Origin: Clostridium manihotivorum | Lineage (GTDB): Bacteria; Bacillota; Clostridia; Clostridiales; Clostridiaceae | Direction of reading: 5' to 3' | DNA: 64,000 bases | Assembly (NCBI RefSeq): GCF_004015185.1 | Contig: NZ_CP025746.1 | Location: forward strand, 2,249,776-2,313,775 | Part shown: piece after piece, positions 1-8,343 of the stretch | Layout of the letters: every line of letters begins with the position of its first letter | Numbering within the stretch: the stretch's first letter is position 1 | Program-made: the position numbers and the translations under genes | The notes under the pieces: model-generated | Seen by the model: the letters and a program-made list of their open reading frames with translations, nothing else | Told to the model about the DNA's origin: nothing | Database searches by the model: none

Positions 1-1
1 A

Positions 2-961
2 TCAAATGCAGGGCTAGTAGAATTAAGGGAAGAGATAAGTAAATATCTAGAAAGCTTTGGAATAAGTTATGATAAAGAGGAAATTTGCATAACTGTAGGA
101 GGAAGTGAAGCTCTTTTTACAGTATTCACCACTCTTATAGATAGAGGTGAGAAAGTACTTATACCTACTCCAGCTTACCCTGCTTACGAAAACGGTGTTA
201 AGCTTGTTGGTGGCGAGGTAGTTAATTATAAACTAAATGAAGACTTTTCTCTTAATATTAGTTATTTAGAAGAAGCTATATTGAAAAGTGGTGCTAAGTA
301 CCTTTTATTATCTTTTCCAACTAATCCAACAGGTGCAATATTAGAGAAGACACAGTTAAATGCTCTGAAGGATCTTATACTAAGATATGATCTTATGGTG
401 ATAACTGATGAGATTTACAGTGCGTTATGTTATGATGAATACCATTCAATTGCTCAGCTTCAAGAATTGAAGGATAGGGTAATATTTATAGGTGGCTTTT
501 CAAAGATATTTTCAATGACTGGACTTAGATTAGGGTACTTCTGCGTTAATAAGAAGCTTATGGATGATTTTATGAAGGTTCATCAATACAATGTTTCTTG
601 TGCCACTTCTATATCCCAATATGGAGCTTATGTTGGACTTAGAGAATGTCTTAGAGACGTTGAGTACATGAAATCAGAATTTCTTAGAAGAAGAGATTAT
701 GTATATGGTAGACTTAAAGCTATGAACTTTGAAGTAAATCTTCCTAAGGGTGCGTTTTATATATTTCCATCAATAAAGAAGTTTAATATGACTTCAGAAG
801 AGTTTTGTGAACTTCTTTTGGAAAAGAAGAAGGTTGCATGTGTACCAGGTAGCGCTTTTGGAGCTGGAGGAGAAGGCTTTATGAGGATTTCCTACTGCTA
901 CAGCGATAAGGAATTAGAAAGGGCTTTGGACCTGATAGAGGAGTTTATAAAGGAAATCTAG
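2..961 (+). CDS. PLP-dependent class I aminotransferase, 5' truncated by window edge
   Basis: Fold-type I aminotransferase of the aspartate/aromatic family, which moves an amino group between an amino acid and a 2-oxoacid in the cytoplasm. The frame is open from base 2, so about 320 residues are visible and some 60-75 N-terminal residues lie outside the window. Visible landmarks are SFPTNPTGA (substrate/PLP loop), TDEIYSALCYD (Asp and Tyr contacting PLP) and GGFSKIFSMTGLRLG, whose Lys (codon 503-505) should form the Schiff base. It runs convergently toward dapB of the asd-dapA-dapB operon. A role as a DAP-pathway aminotransferase is therefore tempting, but it is not cotranscribed with those genes and the specificity cannot be read from sequence. 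Confidence 0.9.
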   Translation, partial: SNAGLVELREEISKYLESFGISYDKEEICITVGGSEALFTVFTTLIDRGEKVLIPTPAYPAYENGVKLVGGEVVNYKLNEDFSLNISYLEEAILKSGAKYLLLSFPTNPTGAILEKTQLNALKDLILRYDLMVITDEIYSALCYDEYHSIAQLQELKDRVIFIGGFSKIFSMTGLRLGYFCVNKKLMDDFMKVHQYNVSCATSISQYGAYVGLRECLRDVEYMKSEFLRRRDYVYGRLKAMNFEVNLPKGAFYIFPSIKKFNMTSEEFCELLLEKKKVACVPGSAFGAGGEGFMRISYCYSDKELERALDLIEEFIKEI

Positions 962-980
962 TACATGCTACATCTATAAA

Positions 981-1041
981 AAATCTTATTAAAATTGAGA
1001 GTAAACAGTTGAGCTATTTATATAGATAAGATTTGTTTTTT
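981..1041 (+). terminator. Possible terminator after the aminotransferase
   Basis: AAATCTTAT (981-989) pairs with ATAAGATTT (1026-1034) across a long loop and is followed by a T-rich run to 1041. The loop is large and an alternative outer pairing (ATCTATA with TATAGAT) competes, so this is only a candidate. Confidence 0.45.
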
Positions 1042-1097
1042 TACTGATCAACTTAGATAGCTGCTTTAAAGCCTTAATCTTGATAGGTTTGGATATC

Positions 1098-1201
1098 TAT
1101 AGGTATCCTTTACGAAAACTTAATTTATGTATGTTCGATAATACCGGCTTCTGGGGATTATCGGGCATGTATAAATTAATAATTTGAGTTGGATACCTAT
1201 A
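1098..1201 (+). repeat. Dispersed nested palindrome, copy A (104 bp)
   Basis: Perfect 11-bp terminal inverted repeats TATAGGTATCC (1098-1108) and GGATACCTATA (1191-1201). Inside is a second stem, AATTTATGTATG against CATGTATAAATT, which uses two G-T wobbles. A third stem joins CGATAAT to ATTATCG around the CCGGCTTCTGG core. The same architecture recurs at seven other places in the window. It lies between the convergent aminotransferase and dapB genes. Confidence 0.9.
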
Positions 1202-1232
1202 TATAACAAAAAAATATGCTTTCTTGGACAAG

Positions 1233-1275
1233 AAAAAAGGCTGAAATGAAGGTAATAATTCAATTCAGCCTTTTT
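1233..1275. terminator. Bidirectional intrinsic terminator (dapB side)
   Basis: AAAAAAGGCTGAA (1233-1245) pairs with TTCAGCCTTTTT (1264-1275). The flanking A and T runs allow termination in both directions. It sits 11 bp past the dapB stop and ends the asd-dapA-dapB transcript. Confidence 0.85.
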
Positions 1276-1285
1276 ATAAATTTAT

Positions 1286-2047
1286 TTAAAAAGAAAGATT
1301 TAAAACGTCTTCCATGTCATAAAGTCCTGGATTTGATATTGTGCCCATATAAGCACTTGCCTTTAGTGCTCCCACAGCAAAAACCTCTCTAGAAATAGCT
1401 TTATGAGTTATTTCTATAACTTCACCGTCACCGGCAAATATTACATCATGGTCTCCCACTATGCTTCCGCCACGTATAGCATGTATGCCTATTTCCTTAT
1501 GCTCTCTCTTAGCTATGCCTTCTCTTCCGTATACAAAATGAGTTTCTTCTTCAATAGAATCTTTTATTGTATTTGCAAGCATAACTGCTGTTCCAGAAGG
1601 TGCATCTACCTTCTGATTGTGGTGCTTTTCTATTACTTCAATATCAAAGTTCTCATAAAGAACCGGTGAGATCTTTCTAAGAAGCATGTTAACTAGATTT
1701 ACCCCAACACTCATATTTGCTGATCTGAATATTGGAAGGGACTTAGATTTTTCCTCTATTAAAGCTAAATCTTCCTTAGTATATCCAGTGGAGCATAGAA
1801 CCATTGGTTTGTTATTCTTTTCTGAGAAAGCAATTATAGAACTCAATGAATCAGGTCTTGAGAAATCAAGTAATACATCGTAAGCTACATTGCATTCATC
1901 TAAGTCGCTAAATATTGGATAGCTTCTTTCACCCTTTGGGAATTTATCGATTCCAGCTACTATTTGAAGATTTTCTTCTTTTTCTACAAGATTAGATATT
2001 ACAGTTCCCATCTTACCGCAACAGCCGTTTAATATTATTCTAGTCAT
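1286..2047 (-). CDS. dapB: 4-hydroxy-tetrahydrodipicolinate reductase
   Basis: Cytoplasmic NAD(P)H-dependent reductase that converts 4-hydroxy-tetrahydrodipicolinate to tetrahydrodipicolinate in lysine/DAP synthesis. The 253-residue length fits the family. The N-terminus carries the Rossmann loop GCCGKMG (residues 8-14). The signature [13 protein letters not shown] starts at residue 142 and contains the catalytic His pair and Lys146. The ATG at 2047 is preceded by a GGAGG-type site. It lies 13 bp after dapA in the asd-dapA-dapB operon and is the last gene before a bidirectional terminator. DAP feeds peptidoglycan, and in spore formers dipicolinic acid branches from the same pathway. Confidence 0.97.
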   Translation of the reverse strand: MTRIILNGCCGKMGTVISNLVEKEENLQIVAGIDKFPKGERSYPIFSDLDECNVAYDVLLDFSRPDSLSSIIAFSEKNNKPMVLCSTGYTKEDLALIEEKSKSLPIFRSANMSVGVNLVNMLLRKISPVLYENFDIEVIEKHHNQKVDAPSGTAVMLANTIKDSIEEETHFVYGREGIAKREHKEIGIHAIRGGSIVGDHDVIFAGDGEVIEITHKAISREVFAVGALKASAYMGTISNPGLYDMEDVLNLSF

Positions 2048-2060
2048 AGTATTCCCTCCA

Positions 2061-2942
2061 TTACTTTACAAGATCATGCTTTTTCAAAACGCTTGTTAGT
2101 TTTTCAAGATTTGAGCCTTCCATTTCAAAAAGAGGCAATCTCAAAGTGCCGACCTTATATCCCATCAAGTTTAAAGCTGTTTTAACTGGAATTGGGTTTG
2201 GTTCAATAAATAGTGTATTAGCAAGATCTAAGGTGTTTATTTGGATTTCTAAAGCTTCTTTTGTCTTACCAGATAAGAATAGTTCACACATGTCATGAAC
2301 TTCCTTTGGCATAACATTGGCAAGCACTGATATTACACCTATTCCTCCTAGTGATAATATAGAAATAGTTTGGTCATCGTTTCCAGAATAAATATCTATC
2401 TTATCTCCACAAAGAGCTTTAATTTTAGCTATTTGGCTCAAATCTCCACTTGCTTCCTTTACTGCAACAACATTCTTTAGCTCAGTTAGTTTTAGTAGAA
2501 CCTCAGCACTAATGTTCATGTTAGTTCTTGCTGGCACATTGTAAAGAATTATTGGCGTATTTACTGCAGCATCTATAGCCTTGAAATGTTCAATCATTCC
2601 TCTTTGAGAGGTTTTATTATAATAAGGAGTTATTACTAGAAGGCCATCTACACCTATGCTTTCAGCCCATTTGCTCATTTCAATGGAGTAGGCGGTATTA
2701 TTTGTACCAGTACCTGCTATTACAGGAATTCTCTTTTTTACAACATCAACTGTAAACTTTATGGTTTCTTTTTTTTCTGCTTCAGTCATGGTTGAAGCTT
2801 CGCCAGTAGTACCACATATTATTATGGCATCTGTGCTATTAGCTATATGCCACTCCAGAAGTTCTTCTAATTTCTTAAAGTCCACTCCACTTTCATTAAA
2901 AGGAGTAACTATAGCAACTCCAGATCCTTTAAACAAAGACAT
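2061..2942 (-). CDS. dapA: 4-hydroxy-tetrahydrodipicolinate synthase
   Basis: Class I aldolase that condenses pyruvate with aspartate semialdehyde, the committed step of DAP/lysine synthesis. The 293 residues form one TIM barrel. CGTTGEAS (43-50) is the conserved threonine-pair motif, Tyr134 lies in ILYNVPART, and Lys162 in VAVKEASGD is the expected Schiff-base lysine. It is the middle gene of the operon, 51 bp after asd and 13 bp before dapB, so substrate supply and the next two steps are coexpressed. Confidence 0.97.
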   Translation of the reverse strand: MSLFKGSGVAIVTPFNESGVDFKKLEELLEWHIANSTDAIIICGTTGEASTMTEAEKKETIKFTVDVVKKRIPVIAGTGTNNTAYSIEMSKWAESIGVDGLLVITPYYNKTSQRGMIEHFKAIDAAVNTPIILYNVPARTNMNISAEVLLKLTELKNVVAVKEASGDLSQIAKIKALCGDKIDIYSGNDDQTISILSLGGIGVISVLANVMPKEVHDMCELFLSGKTKEALEIQINTLDLANTLFIEPNPIPVKTALNLMGYKVGTLRLPLFEMEGSNLEKLTSVLKKHDLVK

Positions 2943-2993
2943 AATTATACCTCCATGTCTAACTAATTTAAAAAGTAATTCACTTTTTATATA

Positions 2994-3983
2994 TTATTTG
3001 TTTTTTATCATTAACTCTGCTATTTGTACTGCGTTTAAAGCAGCACCTTTTCTTATGTTATCAGCAACCACCCATAGATTTAAACCGTTGTCTATACTAA
3101 AATCTCTTCTGATTCTTCCTACATAGACATCATCTTTTCCATCCACTTGTAATGGTGTTGGATATTTATTACTCTTAGTATCATCATATACAACTATGCC
3201 GTTAGAGTTGTCAAGTAAAGTAATAACTTCTTTAATATCAAAGTCTTTTAGAAGCTCAACATTTATACTTTCGCTATGGCTATTTAAAACCGGAACTCTC
3301 GCAGTAGTAGCTGTTATTTTTAAGTCTTCATTGTGAAGTATTTTTCTAGTTTCTTTTATCATCTTTATCTCTTCCTTAGTGTAGCCATCTTCGGTGAATA
3401 CATCAATATGAGGAAGGATGTTTCCTGCTATCGGATAAGGGAACTTTTTAGGAGCTTCTCCTTTAAGACCGTCTTGTAGGTCTAAGATCCCTTGAAGCCC
3501 TGCCCCTGAAACTGCTTGATAAGTGGAATATACTATTCTCTTAATACCATACTTATCATATAGAGGCTTTAAAGCAACCACAGCCTGTATAGTAGAGCAG
3601 TTAGGATTTGCAATTATACCAGTGTGCCAAGAAATATCTTCTGGATTAACTTCAGGAACTACTAGAGGAACCTTTGGATCCATTCTCCATGCACTACTAT
3701 TATCTATAACAACTGCACCAATTTCTGCGAATTTTGGAGCAAACACCGAGCTTGCATCTCCACCAGCTGAAAATAATGCAAAATCAATTTCTTTATTTTT
3801 TATGTTTTCATCACATAACTCTTCAACTACATAATCACTATCTTTAAACTTCATAATCTTACCTGCAGATCTTTTTGATGCAAATAAGTACAGGTTCTTT
3901 ATTGGAAAATTTCTTTCTGCAAGTATTTCAATAAACTTTCTTCCAACGTTACCTGTTGCCCCAACTATTGCTACATTAAACAA
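2994..3983 (-). CDS. asd: Aspartate-semialdehyde dehydrogenase
   Basis: Reduces aspartyl phosphate to aspartate semialdehyde, the branch metabolite for DAP/lysine and the threonine/methionine family. The 329 residues begin with the NADP-binding loop GATGNVGRKF (8-17). The active-site Cys129 lies in NPNCSTIQ, and the C-terminal half has the expected dimerisation/substrate domain. It is the first gene of the minus-strand asd-dapA-dapB operon, with ATG at 3983 and a CCCTCC complement of the Shine-Dalgarno site at about 3990. No lysine-riboswitch leader is apparent upstream. Confidence 0.97.
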   Translation of the reverse strand: MFNVAIVGATGNVGRKFIEILAERNFPIKNLYLFASKRSAGKIMKFKDSDYVVEELCDENIKNKEIDFALFSAGGDASSVFAPKFAEIGAVVIDNSSAWRMDPKVPLVVPEVNPEDISWHTGIIANPNCSTIQAVVALKPLYDKYGIKRIVYSTYQAVSGAGLQGILDLQDGLKGEAPKKFPYPIAGNILPHIDVFTEDGYTKEEIKMIKETRKILHNEDLKITATTARVPVLNSHSESINVELLKDFDIKEVITLLDNSNGIVVYDDTKSNKYPTPLQVDGKDDVYVGRIRRDFSIDNGLNLWVVADNIRKGAALNAVQIAELMIKNK

Positions 3984-4036
3984 AGCAATCCCTCCTAAGT
4001 TTTTTATAAATTATGCATAAATATAAATCAGGTCTA

Positions 4037-4065
4037 ATTATATCATAATACTTTGTCACGTTAAA
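4037..4065 (-). promoter_or_regulatory. Candidate sigma-A promoter for asd-dapA-dapB
   Basis: On the minus strand, TTTAAC (-35, at 4060-4065) and TATAAT (-10, at 4037-4042) are separated by 17 bp, about 50 bp before the asd start. The -35 is weak. The predicted leader is too short to hold an L-box riboswitch. Confidence 0.45.
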
Positions 4066-4453
4066 TTAATTATACACTATTATTTAATAAGCAGATGAAA
4101 TTTTTTGAATTTTAAATTTTAATTTTCGCATAATATATATGTGTCACTTCATATTAAAAAGTATATTTTCTTTATAAAGATAATAGCTTTTTAGGAGTTG
4201 TTATTTACTGGAGATGTTAAAGTACTATATTGAAATTAAGTGGTTAATAATCATAGGCTCTAATGATCTTACACAAGGATCATTTAATTCTAGTAGCTAG
4301 TTCATACATATTTCTCTGGATAAGCACTTGATTTTAACATTATTTTTTTACATAGTCTTTGCTTAGATATATAGATAGTGATAGCTCTATTTATTCAGTA
4401 TATCCGCAAATTGATGTGGCAATAATAGAAAAAATAAGAAAGGAGAATTTCTT
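4066..4453. other. AT-rich intergenic region
   Basis: About 390 bp between the divergent asd promoter and the spore-protein gene. It has no open frame of note, no convincing riboswitch and no clear hairpin. A sporulation sigma-factor promoter is expected for the downstream gene, but I could not place one confidently. Confidence 0.5.
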
Positions 4454-4705
4454 ATGAGTAAAACACCATTAAAAAAAATCATTAAGTCAAAAATAAAGTC
4501 AAATAAGGAGCTAACTGAAGCCGAAAAGCTTAGAGAAGCTATGAAATATGAAATTGCAGAAGAACTTGGATTAAAAGATAAAGTTGATTCAGAAGGTTGG
4601 GGAGGACTAACCGCTGAGGAGACCGGTAGAATAGGCGGTATTATGACTAAAAGAAAGAAAAATCTAAAGATACCTAGTAATGATGAAATTCTAGGTAGAA
4701 GATAG
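4454..4705 (+). CDS. Alpha/beta-type small acid-soluble spore protein
   Basis: DNA-binding protein of the spore core that coats the chromosome and protects it from UV and heat. The 83 residues contain the family signature: KYEIAEELGL (around residues 35-44), with the E-I-A site cut by germination protease GPR, and WGGLTAEETGRIGGIMTKR toward the C-terminus. The first ~30 residues are Lys-rich and longer than in the major Bacillus proteins, as in some clostridial paralogues. AAAGGAG precedes the ATG. The gene is monocistronic and should be forespore-expressed (sigma-G), which I infer from the family. Confidence 0.9.
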   Translation: MSKTPLKKIIKSKIKSNKELTEAEKLREAMKYEIAEELGLKDKVDSEGWGGLTAEETGRIGGIMTKRKKNLKIPSNDEILGRR

Positions 4706-4806
4706 TATGTAGTACAGTTTACGTTGTTATTATATTTATATCATTGACTTAGCTGAAATTTAATAATATATTATTTAGTAGATTTAGTTTGGGGGATAAT
4801 TATTAG

Positions 4807-5556
4807 ATGGACAGCTATAATAAGTTTGCAAATCTTTATGATCAACTGATATATGAAGATATAAATTATGATGATATAAGTAGTTTTGTACTTAATCTAT
4901 GTAAAAATAATAACATAAATTATGAGTACTATTTAGATTTAGCCTGTGGCACAGGAAACGTGGCCGCAATCCTAGGAAAGCATTTTAAAAATATATTTCT
5001 CGTTGACTCATCAGAAAGTATGCTAATAAATGCTGATAAAAAGTTTAGGGAAGAAAGAATGAAGTGTAAGATTGTATGTCAGGATATGAGTGAATTAGCT
5101 CTTAATAGAAAATTCAATCTTGTAACCTGTGTTCTTGATTCAACTAATTACATATTAGATATTGAAGATCTGAAAAATTATTTTCTTTCAGTAAAAAAGC
5201 ATATGAGTGAAGACGGAATATTTGTCTTTGATATAAATTCATATTATAAACTTAGTGAGATACTTGGAAATAATGTTTATACATACAATTCAGAAGATAT
5301 ATTTTATGCTTGGGAGAACATCTTTGAAGATGAAATAGTAGAAATGAATTTAACTTTCTTTGTGAAAAATGGAGAGCTTTATGAAAGATTTGAAGAAATT
5401 CATGAAGAGAGAGCTTATACAGAAGAAACTATTGAAGATATCTTAGAAGAGTGTGGTTTTGAAGTAGTAGGAAAATATGATGGTTACAAAGAAAGTGCCG
5501 TAAAAGAAGATAGTGAAAGAATAGTTTATGTACTTAAATGTTTGGAGGTAAATTAG
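4807..5556 (+). CDS. Class I SAM-dependent methyltransferase
   Basis: 249-residue Rossmann-fold methyltransferase. [14 protein letters not shown] near residues 44-57 is the SAM-binding motif I, VDSSESML follows as the acidic motif II, and a CQDMSEL segment fits motif III. The N-terminus ([13 protein letters not shown]) resembles the small-molecule methyltransferases often annotated next to hslO in clostridia. The substrate is unknown. The stop lies 2 bp before the hslO start, so the pair is probably one operon. A GGGGGA ribosome site precedes the ATG. Confidence 0.85.
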   Translation: MDSYNKFANLYDQLIYEDINYDDISSFVLNLCKNNNINYEYYLDLACGTGNVAAILGKHFKNIFLVDSSESMLINADKKFREERMKCKIVCQDMSELALNRKFNLVTCVLDSTNYILDIEDLKNYFLSVKKHMSEDGIFVFDINSYYKLSEILGNNVYTYNSEDIFYAWENIFEDEIVEMNLTFFVKNGELYERFEEIHEERAYTEETIEDILEECGFEVVGKYDGYKESAVKEDSERIVYVLKCLEVN

Positions 5557-5558
5557 AT

Positions 5559-6443
5559 ATGAAAGATAAAATTATAAGAGCTACGGCTAAAGATGGAATG
5601 GTTAGAATAATAGCAGGTATTACTACTAATCTAGTTGACGAAGGAACAAGAATTCATGAATGCAGCTCAACAGCAGCAGTTGCTTTTGGTAGAATGCTTA
5701 CAGCAGGAACTTTAATGGGCTCAATGTTAAAATCTGAAAAAGAGATAATTACACTTCAGATAAATGGTGGAGGAGAGGCTAAGGGAGTAACTGTAACAGC
5801 CTATTCAGATTGTTCAGTAAAAGGGTATGTAGGTAATCCTGCTGTTAATTTACCTCTTAACATTAACGGAAGATTAGATGTTGCTGGGGCCATAGGTAAA
5901 AACGGTAATTTAACGGTAATAAAAGACTTAGGATTAAAAGATCCTTATGTAGGACAAGTGCCTATTTATACTGGAGAAGTAGCTGAAGATCTTGCGTACT
6001 ACTTTACTGCTTCAGAACAAACACCATCAGCTGTATCACTTGGAGTATTAGTAAATAATGACCTATCAATAAAAGCAGCAGGTGGATTTATAATTCAAAT
6101 GATGCCTGGAGCAGATGAGCTTTTAGCAGATCTTCTTTCTTACAGAATGGAAGAGATACCGCCTATAACAAATATGATTACTGAAGGAAAGACTATAGAA
6201 GAAATATTAGAATATATATTTGACGGAATGGATCTAAAAATAAATGAAAGCATAGAACCTTTATATAAATGCGATTGTTCAAGAGAGAAAGTTGAAAGAG
6301 CCTTTATAAGTATTGGGCTTAAAGATCTTAATGAAATATATGAAGAAGGAAAAGAAGAAGAGTTAAAATGTCACTTCTGTAATAAATCTTATGTATTTAC
6401 TAATGAACAAATTGGTGAATTAATTAATACTTTGAAAAAATAA
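5559..6443 (+). CDS. hslO: Redox-regulated chaperone Hsp33
   Basis: Cytoplasmic holdase chaperone switched on by oxidation of a zinc-bound cysteine centre. I place the start at the ATG at 5559, giving 294 residues; an in-frame ATG at 5538 lies upstream of the GGAGG site, which sits correctly for 5559. The zinc centre is visible at the C-terminus as CDC (in YKCDCSREK) and CHFC. The N-terminal domain carries the family's [15 protein letters not shown] region. It follows the methyltransferase gene by 2 bp and precedes the tRNA operon. Confidence 0.96.
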   Translation: MKDKIIRATAKDGMVRIIAGITTNLVDEGTRIHECSSTAAVAFGRMLTAGTLMGSMLKSEKEIITLQINGGGEAKGVTVTAYSDCSVKGYVGNPAVNLPLNINGRLDVAGAIGKNGNLTVIKDLGLKDPYVGQVPIYTGEVAEDLAYYFTASEQTPSAVSLGVLVNNDLSIKAAGGFIIQMMPGADELLADLLSYRMEEIPPITNMITEGKTIEEILEYIFDGMDLKINESIEPLYKCDCSREKVERAFISIGLKDLNEIYEEGKEEELKCHFCNKSYVFTNEQIGELINTLKK

Positions 6444-6447
6444 TTTG

Positions 6448-6476
6448 TTGACAAAGTCTTCTAAAGTTCATATAAT
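6448..6476 (+). promoter_or_regulatory. Consensus sigma-A promoter of the tRNA operon
   Basis: TTGACA (6448-6453), a 17-bp spacer and TATAAT (6471-6476) match consensus exactly. The tRNA-Asp gene starts 26 bp downstream. Strong promoters of this kind are typical of stable RNA genes. Confidence 0.9.
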
Positions 6477-6502
6477 ATAATACGTGGACGATAGAAGCAC
6501 AT

Positions 6503-6579
6503 GGCTCAGTAGCTCAGTTGGTTAGAGTGCCGGCCTGTCACGCCGGAGGTCGAGGGTTCGAGCCCCTTCTGAGTCGCCA
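6503..6579 (+). tRNA. tRNA-Asp (GTC)
   Basis: Full cloverleaf. The acceptor GGCTCAG pairs with CTGAGTC (one G-U). The D arm is present, the anticodon loop reads CTGTCAC with anticodon GTC, and the T arm is GGGTTCGAGCCCC. Discriminator G is followed by an encoded CCA. Confidence 0.96.
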
Positions 6580-6582
6580 CGT

Positions 6583-6658
<76 letters not shown>

Positions 6659-6675
6659 TTTATTTAAATATTTCT

Positions 6676-6750
6676 GGCGCTATAGCCAAGCGGTAAGGTC
6701 AAGGTCTGCAAAACCTTTATGCCCCGGTTCAAATCCGGGTGGCGCCTCCA
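6676..6750 (+). tRNA. tRNA-Cys (GCA)
   Basis: The acceptor GGCGCTA pairs with TGGCGCC. The anticodon loop is TCTGCAAAA with anticodon GCA. The T arm is CCGGTTCAAATCCGG, with discriminator T (U73, as expected for tRNA-Cys) and encoded CCA. Last gene of the tRNA operon. Confidence 0.96.
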
Positions 6751-6798
6751 AAATAAAAACTGTGATTTATCTTTTGATAGATCACAGTTTTTATTTTG
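6750..6798. terminator. Terminator of the tRNA operon
   Basis: Long stem AAAATAAAAACTGTGAT (from 6751) against ATCACAGTTTTTATTTT (to 6797), immediately after the tRNA-Cys CCA end. The A/T flanks make it usable on both strands. Confidence 0.85.
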
Positions 6799-7064
6799 GA
6801 CTTTTTACTTTTTATAAACATAAAATGAAATTATTTATACATATCAAAGTTTTTGATGTGTTAATATTTTTAGAGATAATATATAAGTAGATTAATATGT
6901 TCCTATATTTATGATTTTTGAAGTATTTAAAGTATTACAAAATAAAAACCTTTTATTTGATTAAATTGCATTTATTGTAACTTGATATTATGTTATAATC
7001 ACTTTGTTTACTGGTTATATTTACCTTAATACAAAATAATATTAATAAAGGAGAGTTGTAAAAG
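6799..7064. other. AT-rich intergenic region
   Basis: About 265 bp before the membrane protein gene. Nothing recognisable beyond a ribosome site (GGAGAG near 7050). Confidence 0.45.
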
Positions 7065-8027
7065 GTGTTTTTAAGTAGATCCAAAATATTTATCATAACT
7101 AATATCTTAAATATAGTAATGCCTATATTACTTATATTAGGCATATTTAAATTTGGTACAGTGAATCTTATAAGTGCTATTATATACTTATTATTTGTGG
7201 GCAATTTTATATTTTTATTATTTAAAGCAGGTTATTGGGAATTTACTAATTATTATATTAGATATGTTCTTATTCTTGTATACTTAGTTATAGGAACAAG
7301 AAATTTGTTTTTGGTCGTTTCCTATAAAAATACTGTGATAAATAACAATATTTATGTTTTATTGCTATTGTCGATGATTTCTCTTATTATGCTTTATTTG
7401 AACCTATCCACAGTTTTTGCTTCAAGAAAGCCAGAACAATATATAAAACTATGCTTCCCTTTCAAGAATGGTAAGTATATCATAACAGATGGTGGAGACG
7501 GAAAGACTAGCTCTCTAATAAATTATCATAATAAGGCTCAGATTCATAAGAATGGCGGATCTAATACATCTATGAGATATGCAACTGACATAGCTAAATT
7601 AAGTAAGTTTGGTTTTACAGTAAATAGCGTTCTTACGAGAGAAAATAAGGAGTATGAAATATTTCATGAAAAAGTGTATTGCCCCTGTGATGCTATTGTA
7701 GTTGATATAGTAGATGGAATGGAAGATAATATACCTTTTAGCGGTAATTATCCTTACAATGTTGGTAATAGGGTGGTTTTAAAGAAGGACAACTATTATA
7801 TAGTTATGGGGCATTTAGCAAAGGATAGCATAACTGTAAAACCTGGTGATAAGGTCTTAGAAGGACAATTATTAGCTATCATCGGTAACGCTGGATTAAC
7901 TCCTAGACCTCATTTACACATGCAGGTATCTTATTGTGAGGACGGATATTATTGGAAAGGAAAAGGAGTACCGATATTTTTTAATGACAAATATTATCCG
8001 GTTAAGAATACAGTTATTAAAGTATAA
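7065..8027 (+). CDS. Multi-pass membrane protein with degenerate M23 (LytM-like) peptidase domain
   Basis: 320 residues with a GTG start (7065) 9 bp after GGAGAG. Four hydrophobic segments fill roughly residues 8-30, 33-55, 68-90 and 100-117. The C-terminal half resembles the M23 endopeptidase fold. GHLAKDSITVKPGD carries one His, and PRPHLHMQ gives the HxH pair. RYATDIA carries the Asp ligand, but the His usually four residues before it is Arg. Loss of one zinc ligand suggests a non-catalytic binding domain or altered chemistry. It is monocistronic, and its function is unknown beyond probable envelope work. Confidence 0.7.
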   Translation: MFLSRSKIFIITNILNIVMPILLILGIFKFGTVNLISAIIYLLFVGNFIFLLFKAGYWEFTNYYIRYVLILVYLVIGTRNLFLVVSYKNTVINNNIYVLLLLSMISLIMLYLNLSTVFASRKPEQYIKLCFPFKNGKYIITDGGDGKTSSLINYHNKAQIHKNGGSNTSMRYATDIAKLSKFGFTVNSVLTRENKEYEIFHEKVYCPCDAIVVDIVDGMEDNIPFSGNYPYNVGNRVVLKKDNYYIVMGHLAKDSITVKPGDKVLEGQLLAIIGNAGLTPRPHLHMQVSYCEDGYYWKGKGVPIFFNDKYYPVKNTVIKV

Positions 8028-8082
8028 ACTAAATATTAGTTTTATCATGTATAAATATATAGGTTTGAGTAGGTATATATTG

Positions 8083-8186
8083 TATAGGGAACCTTTATGA
8101 AAACTTAATTTATACTTGTTATAAAATCCCGGCTTCTGGAGATTTTATGGCATGTATAAATTAATAGTTGAAGTTGGTTCCCTATA
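8083..8186 (+). repeat. Dispersed nested palindrome, copy B1 (104 bp)
   Basis: Terminal repeats TATAGGGAACC (8083-8093) and GGTTCCCTATA (8176-8186) are perfectly complementary yet differ from copy A at three of 11 positions. The inner stem AATTTATACTTG/CATGTATAAATT and a core stem ATAAAATC/GATTTTAT are present. Confidence 0.9.
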
Positions 8187-8287
8187 GAGTTCCATTACGA
8201 AAACTTAAGTTACGCATGTCTGAAAATCTTGGGTTCTTCGGCTTTTTGCGGTATTCATAACTTAATAGTTGAAGTTAAAGCCCTACA
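8183..8287 (+). repeat. Dispersed nested palindrome, copy B2, decayed 3' end
   Basis: A second, head-to-tail copy that shares the terminal TATA of B1. The left end TATAGAGTTCC is followed by ATTACGAAAACTTAAG as in other copies. The right part keeps CATAACTTAATAGTTGAAG, but the terminal repeat (AAGCCCTACA) no longer matches the left end. Confidence 0.75.
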
Positions 8288-8302
8288 TTCAACAACATAT
8301 AG

Positions 8303-8340
8303 AATAAGACACCAGATAAAATGCTTGGTGTCTTATTTTT
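8303..8340. terminator. Bidirectional terminator between convergent genes
   Basis: AATAAGACACCA pairs with TGGTGTCTTATT, with T run TTTTT. It lies 3 bp past the aldo/keto reductase stop on the minus strand and also serves the plus-strand gene ending at 8027. Confidence 0.85.
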
Positions 8341-8343
8341 AAG

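Noticed and set aside
1098..1201. Nested palindrome copies as a CRISPR array
   Set aside because: Copies are single and kilobases apart with no regular spacers, and no cas genes are present.
1403..1883. Two plus-strand open frames inside dapB
   Set aside because: Antisense shadows of a well-supported gene, with no ribosome site or homology.
6953..7204. Minus-strand open frame opposite the start of the M23-like gene
   Set aside because: It overlaps the plus-strand gene, resembles no known protein, and is explained by AT-rich antisense codons.
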